Shown: positions 1 to 6,370 of the stretch, piece after piece | How positions within the stretch are numbered: the first letter of the stretch is position 1 | How the letters are laid out: every line of letters starts with the position of its first letter | From: Anaerolineae bacterium | Lineage (GTDB): Bacteria > Chloroflexota > Anaerolineae > B4-G1 | Direction: 5' to 3' | Length of the DNA: 30,902 nt | Assembly: GCA_030612185.1 (NCBI GenBank) | Contig: JAUWOI010000003.1 | Coordinates: 1 to 30,902 of the forward strand | Made by a program: the position numbers and the translations under genes | The notes under the pieces: model-generated | Told to the model about the DNA's origin: nothing | Seen by the model: the letters and a program-made list of their open reading frames with translations, nothing else | Database searches by the model: none

Positions 1-1233
1 CTGGGCGGTCCAGTCAGCGTCAAAGCCCCAGACGGGGTAAAAGCCGTCGGCGTCCTGGGCCAGCCAGATGACCTGCCCCGGTCCGATGGTGGCGATGGTT
101 GGGAAAGACAGACCACCGGTGCCGGTGTCATCGTTCAGTCGACATCCGTCCAGGGAGACGGTGTAGTGACTCTGGTTAAGAAGGGCTGCCGCCTCCTTGC
201 TTCCCCCGTAGTTGGCGGGAGCCAGGGCGTAGAGACGCACGCAGGGGAGGACAGGCGCGGTCCAGGAGGCGGTCTCGGTGCGGCCGGTCCGCTCTGTGGC
301 CGTCGCCACGTTGGTCACTGTGCCGGAGAGGGTGTCGGCGACGTGCAGCGTCAGCGTGATGAGGTGGAGCGTACTGGTGGGCAGGTCCCCTACCTCCCAG
401 CGCAGGGTGCCCGGCGTGGGTTGGGTGAAGGTGTAGAGAGAGGTCTGGGTGGCGAATTCTAACCCTGCCGGGAGTGAGTCGGTCACGACAACGGTGGCCG
501 CTGTCAGGTCGCCCGTGTTGCTCAAGAAGAGGCGGCAGGTAAGGGTGATGCCTGCTGTGGCGACGGAAGGGCCAAGTTTTGCCAGGCTCAGACCGGGGAT
601 GGCGTAGCAGGAGTTCTGTGCCTTCGGCGTGCCGTTGATGGGGGCGCCATTGGCATCCAGGCCGTTGCGGGTGAGACCGTCGTTGGTGGCCCAGTTAGCG
701 TCGGCATCGGGGGCGGTGGGGTCAAGACGCTCCATCGTCGCATAGACGAAAACACTGGTAGAGGCAGTGCCCGCTGGCCAGGGGCCGCCGTCGCCATTGG
801 CAGTGTCTATGACATTGTCCAGGTTGTCGGTTAGCGTCAGCGCCTCGCCGGTGTTGGAGAGGCCGTAGCCAAAACTGCCGGTCCAATCAGCAGGGACGTT
901 ACTGACTGCGTAGTCATCCGTACGCTCGATGAGGTAGTAGCCATAGGGAGAGATGTCTCCACTCAGGGCAATGTCCAGATTGTCATCGTCCACCAGATGC
1001 CATCCCTCCAGCGAGACGGTGGCTACGGTCGTGTTGTAGAGTTCGATCCACTCATCGGCAGGACTGGCCGCCGTGCCCATCCACGCCACCTCGTTGATGA
1101 TCACGTCCAGGGCATCGGCCGAAGTGGTTGTCACCTCCGCCGCCCGCGCCGCTGTGCGCAACCCGCTCACCAGCGCCACAACCAACAGCCCGCTCAGGAG
1201 GCAGGCCCCTGCCAGCCACGTCATCCGTTTCAT
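1..1233 (-). CDS. Secreted lamin-tail / DUF11 surface protein (partial, C-terminus off the left edge)
   Basis: An open minus-strand frame of 411 codons begins at ATG 1233 behind an AAGGTG ribosome site and continues past base 1. Residues 1-33 form a signal peptide (KR, hydrophobic stretch, A-R-A-A). Residues ~43-180 match a lamin-tail domain: VIINEVAWMG, then DEWIELYN, then a GYYLIER strand and ANWATNDG. Residues ~190-310 look like a DUF11 repeat (SNTGDLTAATVVVTDSLP, then TNVATATE). From ~325 a second lamin-tail-like unit starts (ALAPANYGGSKEAAALLN, then GPGQVIWLAQDADG). Such proteins are exported and probably extracellular or cell-surface. The call rests on domain patterns read by eye; the specific role is unknown. 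Confidence 0.8.
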   Translation of the reverse strand, partial: MKRMTWLAGACLLSGLLVVALVSGLRTAARAAEVTTTSADALDVIINEVAWMGTAASPADEWIELYNTTVATVSLEGWHLVDDDNLDIALSGDISPYGYYLIERTDDYAVSNVPADWTGSFGYGLSNTGEALTLTDNLDNVIDTANGDGGPWPAGTASTSVFVYATMERLDPTAPDADANWATNDGLTRNGLDANGAPINGTPKAQNSCYAIPGLSLAKLGPSVATAGITLTCRLFLSNTGDLTAATVVVTDSLPAGLEFATQTSLYTFTQPTPGTLRWEVGDLPTSTLHLITLTLHVADTLSGTVTNVATATERTGRTETASWTAPVLPCVRLYALAPANYGGSKEAAALLNQSHYTVSLDGCRLNDDTGTGGLSFPTIATIGPGQVIWLAQDADGFYPVWGFDADWTAQ

Positions 1234-1260
1234 CACTCACCTTCCGTCATATCTTGCGTC

Positions 1261-1284
1261 GTGTGCATATTATGTCCTGCACAC
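1261..1284. promoter_or_regulatory. Dyad GTGTGCA-N10-TGCACAC upstream of the lamin-tail gene
   Basis: Perfect 7-bp arms (1261-1267 and 1278-1284) are separated by 10 bp, and the centre is AT-rich. The dyad lies 28 bp upstream of the start codon at 1233, where a repressor or activator could act. No clear -35/-10 pair was found around it. Operator function is inferred from position and symmetry only. Confidence 0.3.
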
Positions 1285-1471
1285 CGACTGCCGCCGCCAG
1301 CGCCAGTCCAGCAGGTGGACGTGCTGGATTCTACTCTACCATCCCCGCCTGCGCAAATCGGCGCGTGAGGACCGGTCCCCAGTCTTTGCTCATTTTCGGT
1401 CTCATTTTAGGTGAATGAGTATGCTCGTGTTGCCTCACGAATAAGTGTTACCGCAGGGGTATCGGCCAGAG

Positions 1472-1500
1472 TTGTCAGTCTGAACGAGTTGTGGTATAAT
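1472..1500 (+). promoter_or_regulatory. Sigma-70-type promoter of the PadR gene
   Basis: TTGTCA (1472-1477) and a consensus TATAAT (1495-1500) are separated by exactly 17 bp. Expected transcription start is near 1507, about 35 bp before the PadR start codon. The rest of the 1285-1471 spacer shows nothing recognisable. Confidence 0.75.
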
Positions 1501-1508
1501 ATGACAAG

Positions 1509-1520
1509 TTGTTATAACAA
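1509..1520. promoter_or_regulatory. 12-bp perfect palindrome over the PadR transcription start (probable autoregulatory operator)
   Basis: TTGTTATAACAA is fully palindromic and sits 8 bp after the -10 box, over the expected +1. PadR-family regulators commonly repress their own promoters through palindromes. The usual PadR consensus (ATGT-N8-ACAT) is not what is seen here, so the assignment rests on position. Confidence 0.5.
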
Positions 1521-1542
1521 TATATACATAACGGAACGTGCT

Positions 1543-2121
1543 ATGGCTAGAGCCGTGAGTATTCGTCACCTGATCCTGGGCTTGCTGACCCAGCAGCCAA
1601 TGTCCGGCTATGACATCAAGCGTTTCCTCAAGAGCCTGAGTTGGCTGATTGCTAGCCCTAGTTTCGGCAGCATCTACCCTACCTTGCGCGCTTTGCGGGA
1701 AGATGGGTTGGTGACCGTGGAGGTGGTTCCCCGTCAGGGTAAGCCACCTCGAAAGATCTACACCATCACAGTGGCCGGCAGGTTAGCGTTGCGAGAGTGG
1801 ATAGGTCAGCCAGTCGCACTAGATGCTTCCTTGAAGACTTTCGTGGTGCGCTTGATCCTGGCCAGCAACTTTTCGCACACTGAGTTGATCGCTCTCCTGC
1901 AGCAACGGCGCTCGCAGGTTGTAGCCCATCGCGCTACCCTGAGGCAGATTATCGAGGCGCTGGAAGGGACGATGGACTCTGGGCAACGTCTGACGTTTGG
2001 TTATGGGTTGACTCTAGCCACCGCAGAGTTAGCCTGGCTGGATAGCACACTGGAACAGTTATCTCAACAACCACTACCCGTGGAGGTTGCAAAGGGCGAC
2101 GGCGTTACCTTGACTGTCTGA
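1543..2121 (+). CDS. PadR family transcriptional regulator
   Basis: 192 residues. The start is ATG 1543: it follows the promoter and palindrome, and upstream in-frame starts would lie before the transcription start. The N-terminal winged helix shows typical PadR wording: ILGLLTQQPMSGYDIKR, then PSFGSIYPTLRALREDGLV, then a wing GKPPRKIYTIT and GRLALREW. The C-terminal ~100 residues are helical (LRQIIEALE, TAELAWLDSTLEQL), matching the dimerisation domain of long PadR proteins. It probably represses its own promoter and perhaps neighbours. Effector and targets are unknown. A 170-bp spacer separates it from the CarD-like gene, so they need not be one operon. Confidence 0.85.
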   Translation: MARAVSIRHLILGLLTQQPMSGYDIKRFLKSLSWLIASPSFGSIYPTLRALREDGLVTVEVVPRQGKPPRKIYTITVAGRLALREWIGQPVALDASLKTFVVRLILASNFSHTELIALLQQRRSQVVAHRATLRQIIEALEGTMDSGQRLTFGYGLTLATAELAWLDSTLEQLSQQPLPVEVAKGDGVTLTV

Positions 2122-2294
2122 GGCGCGCGCCCAGCGGATCGTTCTTAGATTCCGTCTGATCCTATCTGCGATTTTCCATAATTCGGGTCCAGGGCTCACT
2201 GTAGACCTGGTTTGTGCCAAGACCGGTGGTAGGGGTTGTGGCCAGCCAGGTCTATTCTATGTGGCATAGGTAGGGATTTGAGGAGGGAGTGACA

Positions 2295-2804
2295 ATGTTT
2301 AAGGCAGGCGACGCGATCATTCACCCCGTTCGTGGAGCAGGTGTCGTGATATGTGTCGAGGAGCGGCAATTGCGCGGAAACAGCGCTCTGTACTACAGAA
2401 TCAATCTACTGGGCCAGCCAGGTACCAGACTTATGATCCCAGTCAGCGCTGCGGAGACGCTGGGCCTGCGGTGCGTGATCCAACAATCTGAATTGAAGAA
2501 GGTGTGGCATGTGTTGCGTGCTACTCCCGAGACGCTGCCGGACAATCACAAGAAACGCTACGAATTGCTGGACGACAAACTTCACACCGGGGATGTCTTT
2601 CAGGTCGCGGAGGTGGTCAGGGATATGACCTGGCGGAAGCAGCGAGAGGGCAGCCTGACCACGATAGGGAAACAAAGGTATGAGGAGGGGATAAAGATCC
2701 TCACTGGGGAAATCGCAGCCGTGCAGGGCGTTGATCTGGATGATGCCGAGGCCCAGGTCAGGGCAAAGTTGATGGAGAGCCTGTCGCCAACCATCGCGAT
2801 GTGA
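2295..2804 (+). CDS. CarD/CdnL-like RNA polymerase-binding regulator
   Basis: 169 residues. ATG 2295 is chosen because AGGAGG (2281-2286) lies 8 bp upstream; the in-frame GTG at 2289 would be too close. The N-terminal ~60 residues read as the CarD/CdnL/TRCF RNA-polymerase-interacting fold: MFKAGDAIIHPVRGAGVV, then YYRINLLGQPGTRLMIPVS. The rest is helical with WRKQREGSLTTIGKQRYEEG, as expected for the CarD C-terminal DNA-contacting domain. CarD proteins bind the RNA polymerase beta subunit and stabilise open complexes. The sigma-factor gene 1.2 kb downstream fits a transcription-related neighbourhood. Spacers 2122-2294 and 2805-2945 show no clear promoter or terminator. Confidence 0.85.
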   Translation: MFKAGDAIIHPVRGAGVVICVEERQLRGNSALYYRINLLGQPGTRLMIPVSAAETLGLRCVIQQSELKKVWHVLRATPETLPDNHKKRYELLDDKLHTGDVFQVAEVVRDMTWRKQREGSLTTIGKQRYEEGIKILTGEIAAVQGVDLDDAEAQVRAKLMESLSPTIAM

Positions 2805-2945
2805 TTCTACAATCGCTCGTGGTCAAATAGTAGCAGTGGGGCGTCCGGTCACCCCGGTAGTAGAGGCCTGTGCCTGGATTGAGCAGGATCACACGCTTTA
2901 CCGACGGTGGTGCTGGAAAGGAGAATAGGGAAGAGGAGGAAGGAT

Positions 2946-3209
2946 TTGGGACGCAAAGTTCACCCCTATGGCTTCAGGCTCGGAGTGACCCGGGATTGGA
3001 AATCGCATTGGTACGCGGAGGGCGAAGAATACGCCGACCTGCTGCACGAAGACCTGGAGATTCGCCAGTTCATCCAGGACACTATGAGGCGTGCTGGTAT
3101 CTCTCGCGTTGAGATTGAGCGCTTTCCGAACCAGGTTTCGATGACCATCAGAAGCGCTACTGCTTCATCCGGCGCGGTGATGGTCTTCCAGACGTCTTCG
3201 TGCACATGA
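2946..3209 (+). pseudogene. rpsC (fragment): Ribosomal protein S3 N-terminal fragment
   Basis: An 87-codon frame begins at TTG 2946 behind a strong purine-rich site (GAGGAGGAAGG). The first ~70 residues are unmistakably bacterial S3: GRKVHPYGFRLGVTRDWKSH, then WYAEGEEYADLLHEDLEIR, then AGISRVEIERFPNQVSMTI. Normal S3 continues into a KH domain and is about 210-250 residues. Here homology stops at NQVSMTI and the frame ends after ~20 unrelated residues. Homology to a cold-shock domain resumes at once in the -1 frame (3149-3331). It cannot replace full S3, so it is a chimeric remnant or, less likely, a small S3-like protein with a new role. Confidence 0.75.
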
Positions 3210-3331
3210 ACGAATTTCGTTTTACAGCGGATGTCCAATGGCTGAAGGAGGGACACGCCGTGGAGTTTGGAGTCGAGCAAACGCCAAAGGGACCAAGTGC
3301 TGTGGACGTTGTTGTGCTGAAAGACGGGTAG
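3149..3331 (+). pseudogene. Cold-shock domain fragment joined out of frame to the S3 piece
   Basis: The frame one base back from the S3 frame reads KRYCFIRRGDGLPDVFVHMN, then EGHAVEFGVEQTPKGPSA and VDVVVLKDG, ending at TAG 3329-3331. This is the RNP1-RNP2 and C-terminal part of a CspA-type cold-shock domain (compare KGYGFI, DVFVH, VEFEVEQGPKGPQA). The usual N-terminal strand (GTVKWFN) is missing, and no start codon with a ribosome site exists in this frame (stop at 3116-3118). Expression would require a frameshift from the S3 frame. No obvious slippery heptamer is present at the junction, so decay or recombination is favoured. Confidence 0.7.
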
Positions 3332-3484
3332 CGTTTCCTTACGCATAGGTGTTGCTCTGCCTGCCTCGGCAGGCGCTTGAGATCTCGCTCAGAGAATCTA
3401 TCCGAGAATCGTTCAGGGCGAATGAGAGTTGCTTGCCGGATTCTCTTTCGGTGGGAGTGACAGAGATCCCCGAATGGGCTCCTG

Positions 3485-3802
3485 ATGACCCCACCAAGGG
3501 CATCTGGGAAGCCCCGAGGGGCCTCCTATGTCGCTGCATTCGGTTTCGCCACTTTCGGCAGAAATGCCCAGTCCGCGCAAGTGATTTCCGCTACCTCCGC
3601 CTGTGGTTGGATCGGGGTGCCTACTTCTCCCAACTTGCTACCGCTTACCGCTGCGGCTTCGATCCTGTTCGCTGCCGCCGTGGGAGTCTGTGTGGCGCTA
3701 TCCCAGTTGGTGCTGGCGGTGGGCGTGACTGTACTGGTGCTTGTCACGCTGCGTGGTTTGGGTTTTGTGGAGCATTGGCTGGGACAGCGAGAGAAAGACT
3801 AG
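3485..3802 (+). pseudogene. Membrane-protein remnant, weakly MgtC/SapB-like
   Basis: The C-terminal half of this frame is strongly hydrophobic: LTAAASILFAAAVGVCVALS, then QLVLAVGVTVLVLVTLRGLG. It resembles the last helices of MgtC/SapB proteins (pattern LTTAAxxWxxAAxGxAxGxGxY followed by a V/L-rich helix). SAQVIS before it recalls the AQVVSGIGFLGAG motif but degenerates immediately. The N-terminal part (MTPPRASGKPRGASY) is not convincing and no good ribosome site precedes it. Probably a decayed gene fragment; family assignment is by eye and weak. Nothing further was seen at 3332-3484. Confidence 0.3.
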
Positions 3803-3826
3803 GAGAATGATGGTGAAGGTGATACT

Positions 3827-3946
3827 ATGAAAGTGAAAGCACCAGTTAAGCGCCGTTGCCCGAAGTGCAAGATTGTCAAGCGCAAGTGCGTGATATACGT
3901 GATCTGTGAGAACCTAAGCACAAGCAGAGGCAGGGCAAGTAGATAG
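3827..3946 (+). pseudogene. rpmJ (frameshifted): Ribosomal protein L36-like gene with a C-terminal frameshift
   Basis: The frame starts [20 protein letters not shown] and continues CVIYVICEN, the zinc-ribbon protein L36 (usual: MKVRASVKKICxxCKIIKRR, then [16 protein letters not shown]). After CEN it reads [10 protein letters not shown] and stops at 3944-3946. Adding one C after AACC (about 3914) would restore PKHKQRQGK followed by TAG 3940-3942, the normal L36 ending. The frameshift removes the conserved NPKH histidine, the fourth zinc ligand. The gene sits alone, away from infA/rpsM/rpsK, its usual partners. It could be a decayed second copy or a sequencing error. Confidence 0.75.
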
Positions 3947-3958
3947 AGATTTACTTAG

Positions 3959-5140
3959 ATGGAAGAGTTCAGACTACAAGAACAATCGCATAGGATTCGG
4001 TGGCTGCTGGATGAGGCAGATGAGCGTGGACATCTCACCTACGACCAGATATTGGAGGCCTTCTCCGAAGCGGAGGATGACACTGCTGCGTTTACGACTC
4101 AACTAGAGCAACTCTTTGCTTATCTCTATGATCACGGCATCGCTGTCTATGACAGCGAGGATGAGGAGATGGCTGCGAACGAGGAGCCGGGCGAAGATGG
4201 AGATCGTGGTGATGCCCCCGACCTGACCGGCGTCTCTAGCGACGATACCATCGGCTTGTACTTCGGCGAGATGAGCCGCGTGCCCCTTCTGACGCGCGAG
4301 GAGGAGGTGGAATTGGCCCAGCGGCTGGATCGAGGGCGAGAGGCCCAACGTGAGTTGGCCCGAAATGGCCATAACCTTCAGGAGAGGGTCAGGCTGCAAT
4401 GCTTGATCGAACAGGGGAGAAGCGCCCGCCAGCACCTCATCAAGGCTAACACCCGCCTTGTAGTGAGCGTTGCTAAGAAGTATAGAGGGCAGGGCCTGCC
4501 TTTCCTGGATCTCATCCAGGCGGGTAACCTGGGCTTGATCAAGGCGGTGGATAAGTTCGACTACCGACGGGGCACCAAAGTTGGCACCTATGTCACCTGG
4601 TGGATCCGTCAGTCCGTCACCAGGACCCTGAGCGAGCAGGGGCGCACCATCCGCATCCCTGTCCATATGAGCGACCGTATCAGGAGGCTCCACAAGATGG
4701 CACAAAGGCTGGAACAGGATTTCGGGCGTCGGCCTACCCCCGAGGAGATAGCCGAAGATGTAGGGCTAGAGCCTGGCACAGTGCGCTGGATGCTGCGCGT
4801 CTCGCGGTTACCGCTCTCCCTGGAGAAGCCGGTGGGCAAAGAGGGGAAAGCCGAGTTGGGCAGCCTCATTGAGGATGAGGCCGCCCCTTCGCCAGCCCAA
4901 GGCGCTGAACAGCATCTTCTGCGCGAAGAACTGGGGGAGATGCTGGACGCTCTCCCTCCTCGCGAAGCCCACGTCCTGCGCCTGCGCTTTGGTCTGCTGG
5001 GTGATCGCGGTTACACCCTAGAAGAAATCGGGCAGAAACTGGGCGTGACGCGGGAGCGCGCCCGTCAGATCGAGCGCCAGGCCCTCAGGAGGCTGCGCCA
5101 TCCGCATCACGGGCGTAGGCTGCGGAGTTACCTGAGTTAA
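3959..5140 (+). CDS. RNA polymerase sigma factor, RpoD/SigA family
   Basis: 393 residues. Residues ~10-60 are a short region-1.1-like helical segment (LTYDQILEAF, AYLYDHGIAVYD), followed by an acidic linker. Region 1.2 is DDTIGLYFGEMSRVPLLTRE (~95-115). Region 2 contains LIKANTRLVVSVAKKY, then GLPFLDLIQAGNLGLIKAV and the -10-recognition stretch GTYVTWWIRQSVTR (~209-222). Region 3 covers IRIPVHMSDRI through RPTPEEIAEDVGLE. Region 4.2 is YTLEEIGQKLGVTRERARQI (~345-375). Spacing fits a group 1 or 2 sigma factor. KVGTYVTWWIRQSV departs slightly from the usual KFSTYATWWIRQAI, so this may be a non-primary paralogue. No ribosome site precedes ATG 3959. A region-4 fragment follows immediately downstream. 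Confidence 0.95.
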   Translation: MEEFRLQEQSHRIRWLLDEADERGHLTYDQILEAFSEAEDDTAAFTTQLEQLFAYLYDHGIAVYDSEDEEMAANEEPGEDGDRGDAPDLTGVSSDDTIGLYFGEMSRVPLLTREEEVELAQRLDRGREAQRELARNGHNLQERVRLQCLIEQGRSARQHLIKANTRLVVSVAKKYRGQGLPFLDLIQAGNLGLIKAVDKFDYRRGTKVGTYVTWWIRQSVTRTLSEQGRTIRIPVHMSDRIRRLHKMAQRLEQDFGRRPTPEEIAEDVGLEPGTVRWMLRVSRLPLSLEKPVGKEGKAELGSLIEDEAAPSPAQGAEQHLLREELGEMLDALPPREAHVLRLRFGLLGDRGYTLEEIGQKLGVTRERARQIERQALRRLRHPHHGRRLRSYLS

Positions 5141-5177
5141 GGGGAAGGTACAGTGTTTTAGATGAACGCCACGAGAA

Positions 5178-5339
5178 ATGTCCCGACAGATGACAATTGG
5201 CCAGAATCAGCACTCACTTGGGGAAATTGGGCAACATCTTGGCGTAACGCACGAGCGTGTACGCCAGATCGAATCAAAGGCATTCCGTATTCTGAGGACT
5301 CCGGGGTATAGGCGCAAACTACGTGATTTTGTCAGCTAG
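5178..5339 (+). pseudogene. Isolated sigma-70 region 4.2 (53-codon remnant)
   Basis: Just 37 bp after the sigma-factor stop, a small open frame from ATG 5178 reads HSLGEIGQHLGVTHERVRQI, then ESKAFRILRTP and YRRKLRDFVS with TAG at 5337-5339. It aligns residue for residue with region 4.2 of the full gene (YTLEEIGQKLGVTRERARQI ... LRHPHHGRRLRSYLS). The sequence has diverged, so this is a second sigma gene that lost its front part or an old partial duplication. Regions 1-3 are absent. A free region-4 helix-turn-helix could still bind DNA or a partner, but expression is unproven and the ribosome site is poor. Confidence 0.65.
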
Positions 5340-5443
5340 CAGGATCAGGGGGATAACCGTTCAGTCTTGAAACGTCTCAATCATTGAATGATAGCGGTGG
5401 GTTGTGGGTTGGTAACCTCAGTATATGCTTAAGGAGCAGGCAA

Positions 5444-5776
5444 ATGAAAGGACGAGAGATCGTCAGGAAATACAAGGCGGGGCAGCGTAACTTCTCCAAG
5501 GCTAAACTGCGCAAAGCCGACCTGGAAGGAGCCGATCTTCGCAAAATCAACCTGAGCCTGGCATACCTGGGAGAGGCCAACTTGAGCGGTACTAACCTGG
5601 CCGGGGCCAACCTAAAGGGGTGCAACCTGATTGAGGCCAACCTGCGCGATGCCAACCTGACCAAGGCTAACCTGCGCTGGGCCAATCTGTACGAGGCCGA
5701 AGTGACCAGTGCGCAACTTGCTCAGGCCAGATCACTCAAAGGTGCAATCATGCCGGAGGGTGGGAGACACAAGTAA
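5444..5776 (+). CDS. Pentapeptide repeat protein
   Basis: 110 residues. ATG 5444 is preceded by AAGGAG (5431-5436). From residue ~17 the protein is a run of A(N/D)LxxA-type pentapeptides: FSKAKLRKADLEGADLRKIN, then LSLAYLGEANLSGTNLAGAN, and onward to ANLYEAEV. About 14 repeats would form a short right-handed quadrilateral beta-helix. Such folds act as DNA mimics or scaffolds in some proteins; nothing here points to a particular target. There is no signal peptide, so it is probably cytoplasmic. The neighbours upstream are sigma-factor sequences, with no operon evidence. Confidence 0.85.
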   Translation: MKGREIVRKYKAGQRNFSKAKLRKADLEGADLRKINLSLAYLGEANLSGTNLAGANLKGCNLIEANLRDANLTKANLRWANLYEAEVTSAQLAQARSLKGAIMPEGGRHK

Positions 5777-5805
5777 CGCGCTCGTAAGCATTTACGTGGG
5801 GACCA

Positions 5806-5903
5806 AGAAACCGGGTTTTTCGTACAGGAAGACCTCCCTGGCAGCGGAAGAGCACCTGCAAACAATACTACTTCGCTTGTGGAGCGCCAAAAACCCGGTT
5901 TCT
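5806..5903. repeat. 98-bp inverted-repeat element (15-bp perfect arms)
   Basis: AGAAACCGGGTTTTT at 5806-5820 is the exact reverse complement of 5889-5903, with 68 bp between. The element encodes nothing convincing and lies 29 bp after the pentapeptide-repeat gene. Size and arm style match the elements at 6238-6334 and 28917-29013. A MITE- or REP-like mobile or regulatory element is the likeliest explanation. No clear target-site duplication was seen. Confidence 0.55.
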
Positions 5904-5946
5904 GCTCTACCCCCTGAACAGATATACCCGTGAGCATCACCCAACC

Positions 5947-6237
5947 GTGGGTATGGCTGGGCCGGAACTTGTTGATGGTAGAAACAGGCTTCAATTCAAT
6001 TGGAGCCGCCTATCGTTCAGAGGTGTCGCTGAGTTTGTGATCAAGCGTCTAACCTCGATGCTCAGTCGAACGCATCCCGTAATCTTGTTCAAACAGCCCC
6101 GTGCCGCCAAATGGCTGACGGGGGCTTGCTGGCTGGTAAGACGAGGTCTCATCAATAAAACTGGCCCATTCGACGAGAACCTGTTTATGTACGGTGAAGA
6201 GCCGGACTTGGGCGCATTTACCACTTGGGAGAGCAGC
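5947..6237 (+). pseudogene. Glycosyltransferase family 2 fragment
   Basis: A stretch of this frame reads AAKWLTGACWLVRRGLINKT, then GPFDENLFMYGEEPDLG. This is the conserved core of GT2 rhamnosyl-type transferases (WLTGACMLVRRE ... FDExFFMYxEDxDLC), including the acidic EEPD and preceding helix. The N-terminal nucleotide-binding part and everything after PDLG are absent. Coding similarity ends near 6213, 25 bp before an inverted-repeat element. A full GT2 has 250-350 residues, so this is a dead fragment left by deletion, flanked on both sides by repeat elements. Confidence 0.55.
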
Positions 6238-6334
6238 AGACCTCGGAGGTTTACACGGTGTTTTGCTTGACCAGATGCGCTGGTTGGAGCGGTTTTTGAG
6301 CCTGAAGATGGTCTTACGGAAACCTCCGAGGTCT
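6238..6334. repeat. 97-bp inverted-repeat element (15-bp perfect arms)
   Basis: AGACCTCGGAGGTTT at 6238-6252 is the exact reverse complement of 6320-6334, with 67 bp between. It sits between the truncated glycosyltransferase fragment and the start of the ATP-grasp operon (ATG 6371), so it could also affect transcription of that operon. The arms share the AGACC...GGTTT frame with the hairpin inside the ThDP enzyme gene at 14285-14318. Confidence 0.6.
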
Positions 6335-6370
6335 TCACAGGTAGATTGGAATGGAGGATGATAGATCACA

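Noticed and set aside
1411..1542. Longer PadR reading frame starting at 1411
   Set aside because: It begins upstream of the -35/-10 boxes and the operator; the first family-like residues start at ATG 1543.
3119..3210. Programmed -1 frameshift joining S3 and cold-shock frames
   Set aside because: No X-XXY-YYZ slippery site or following stem was seen at the junction; decay or recombination is simpler.
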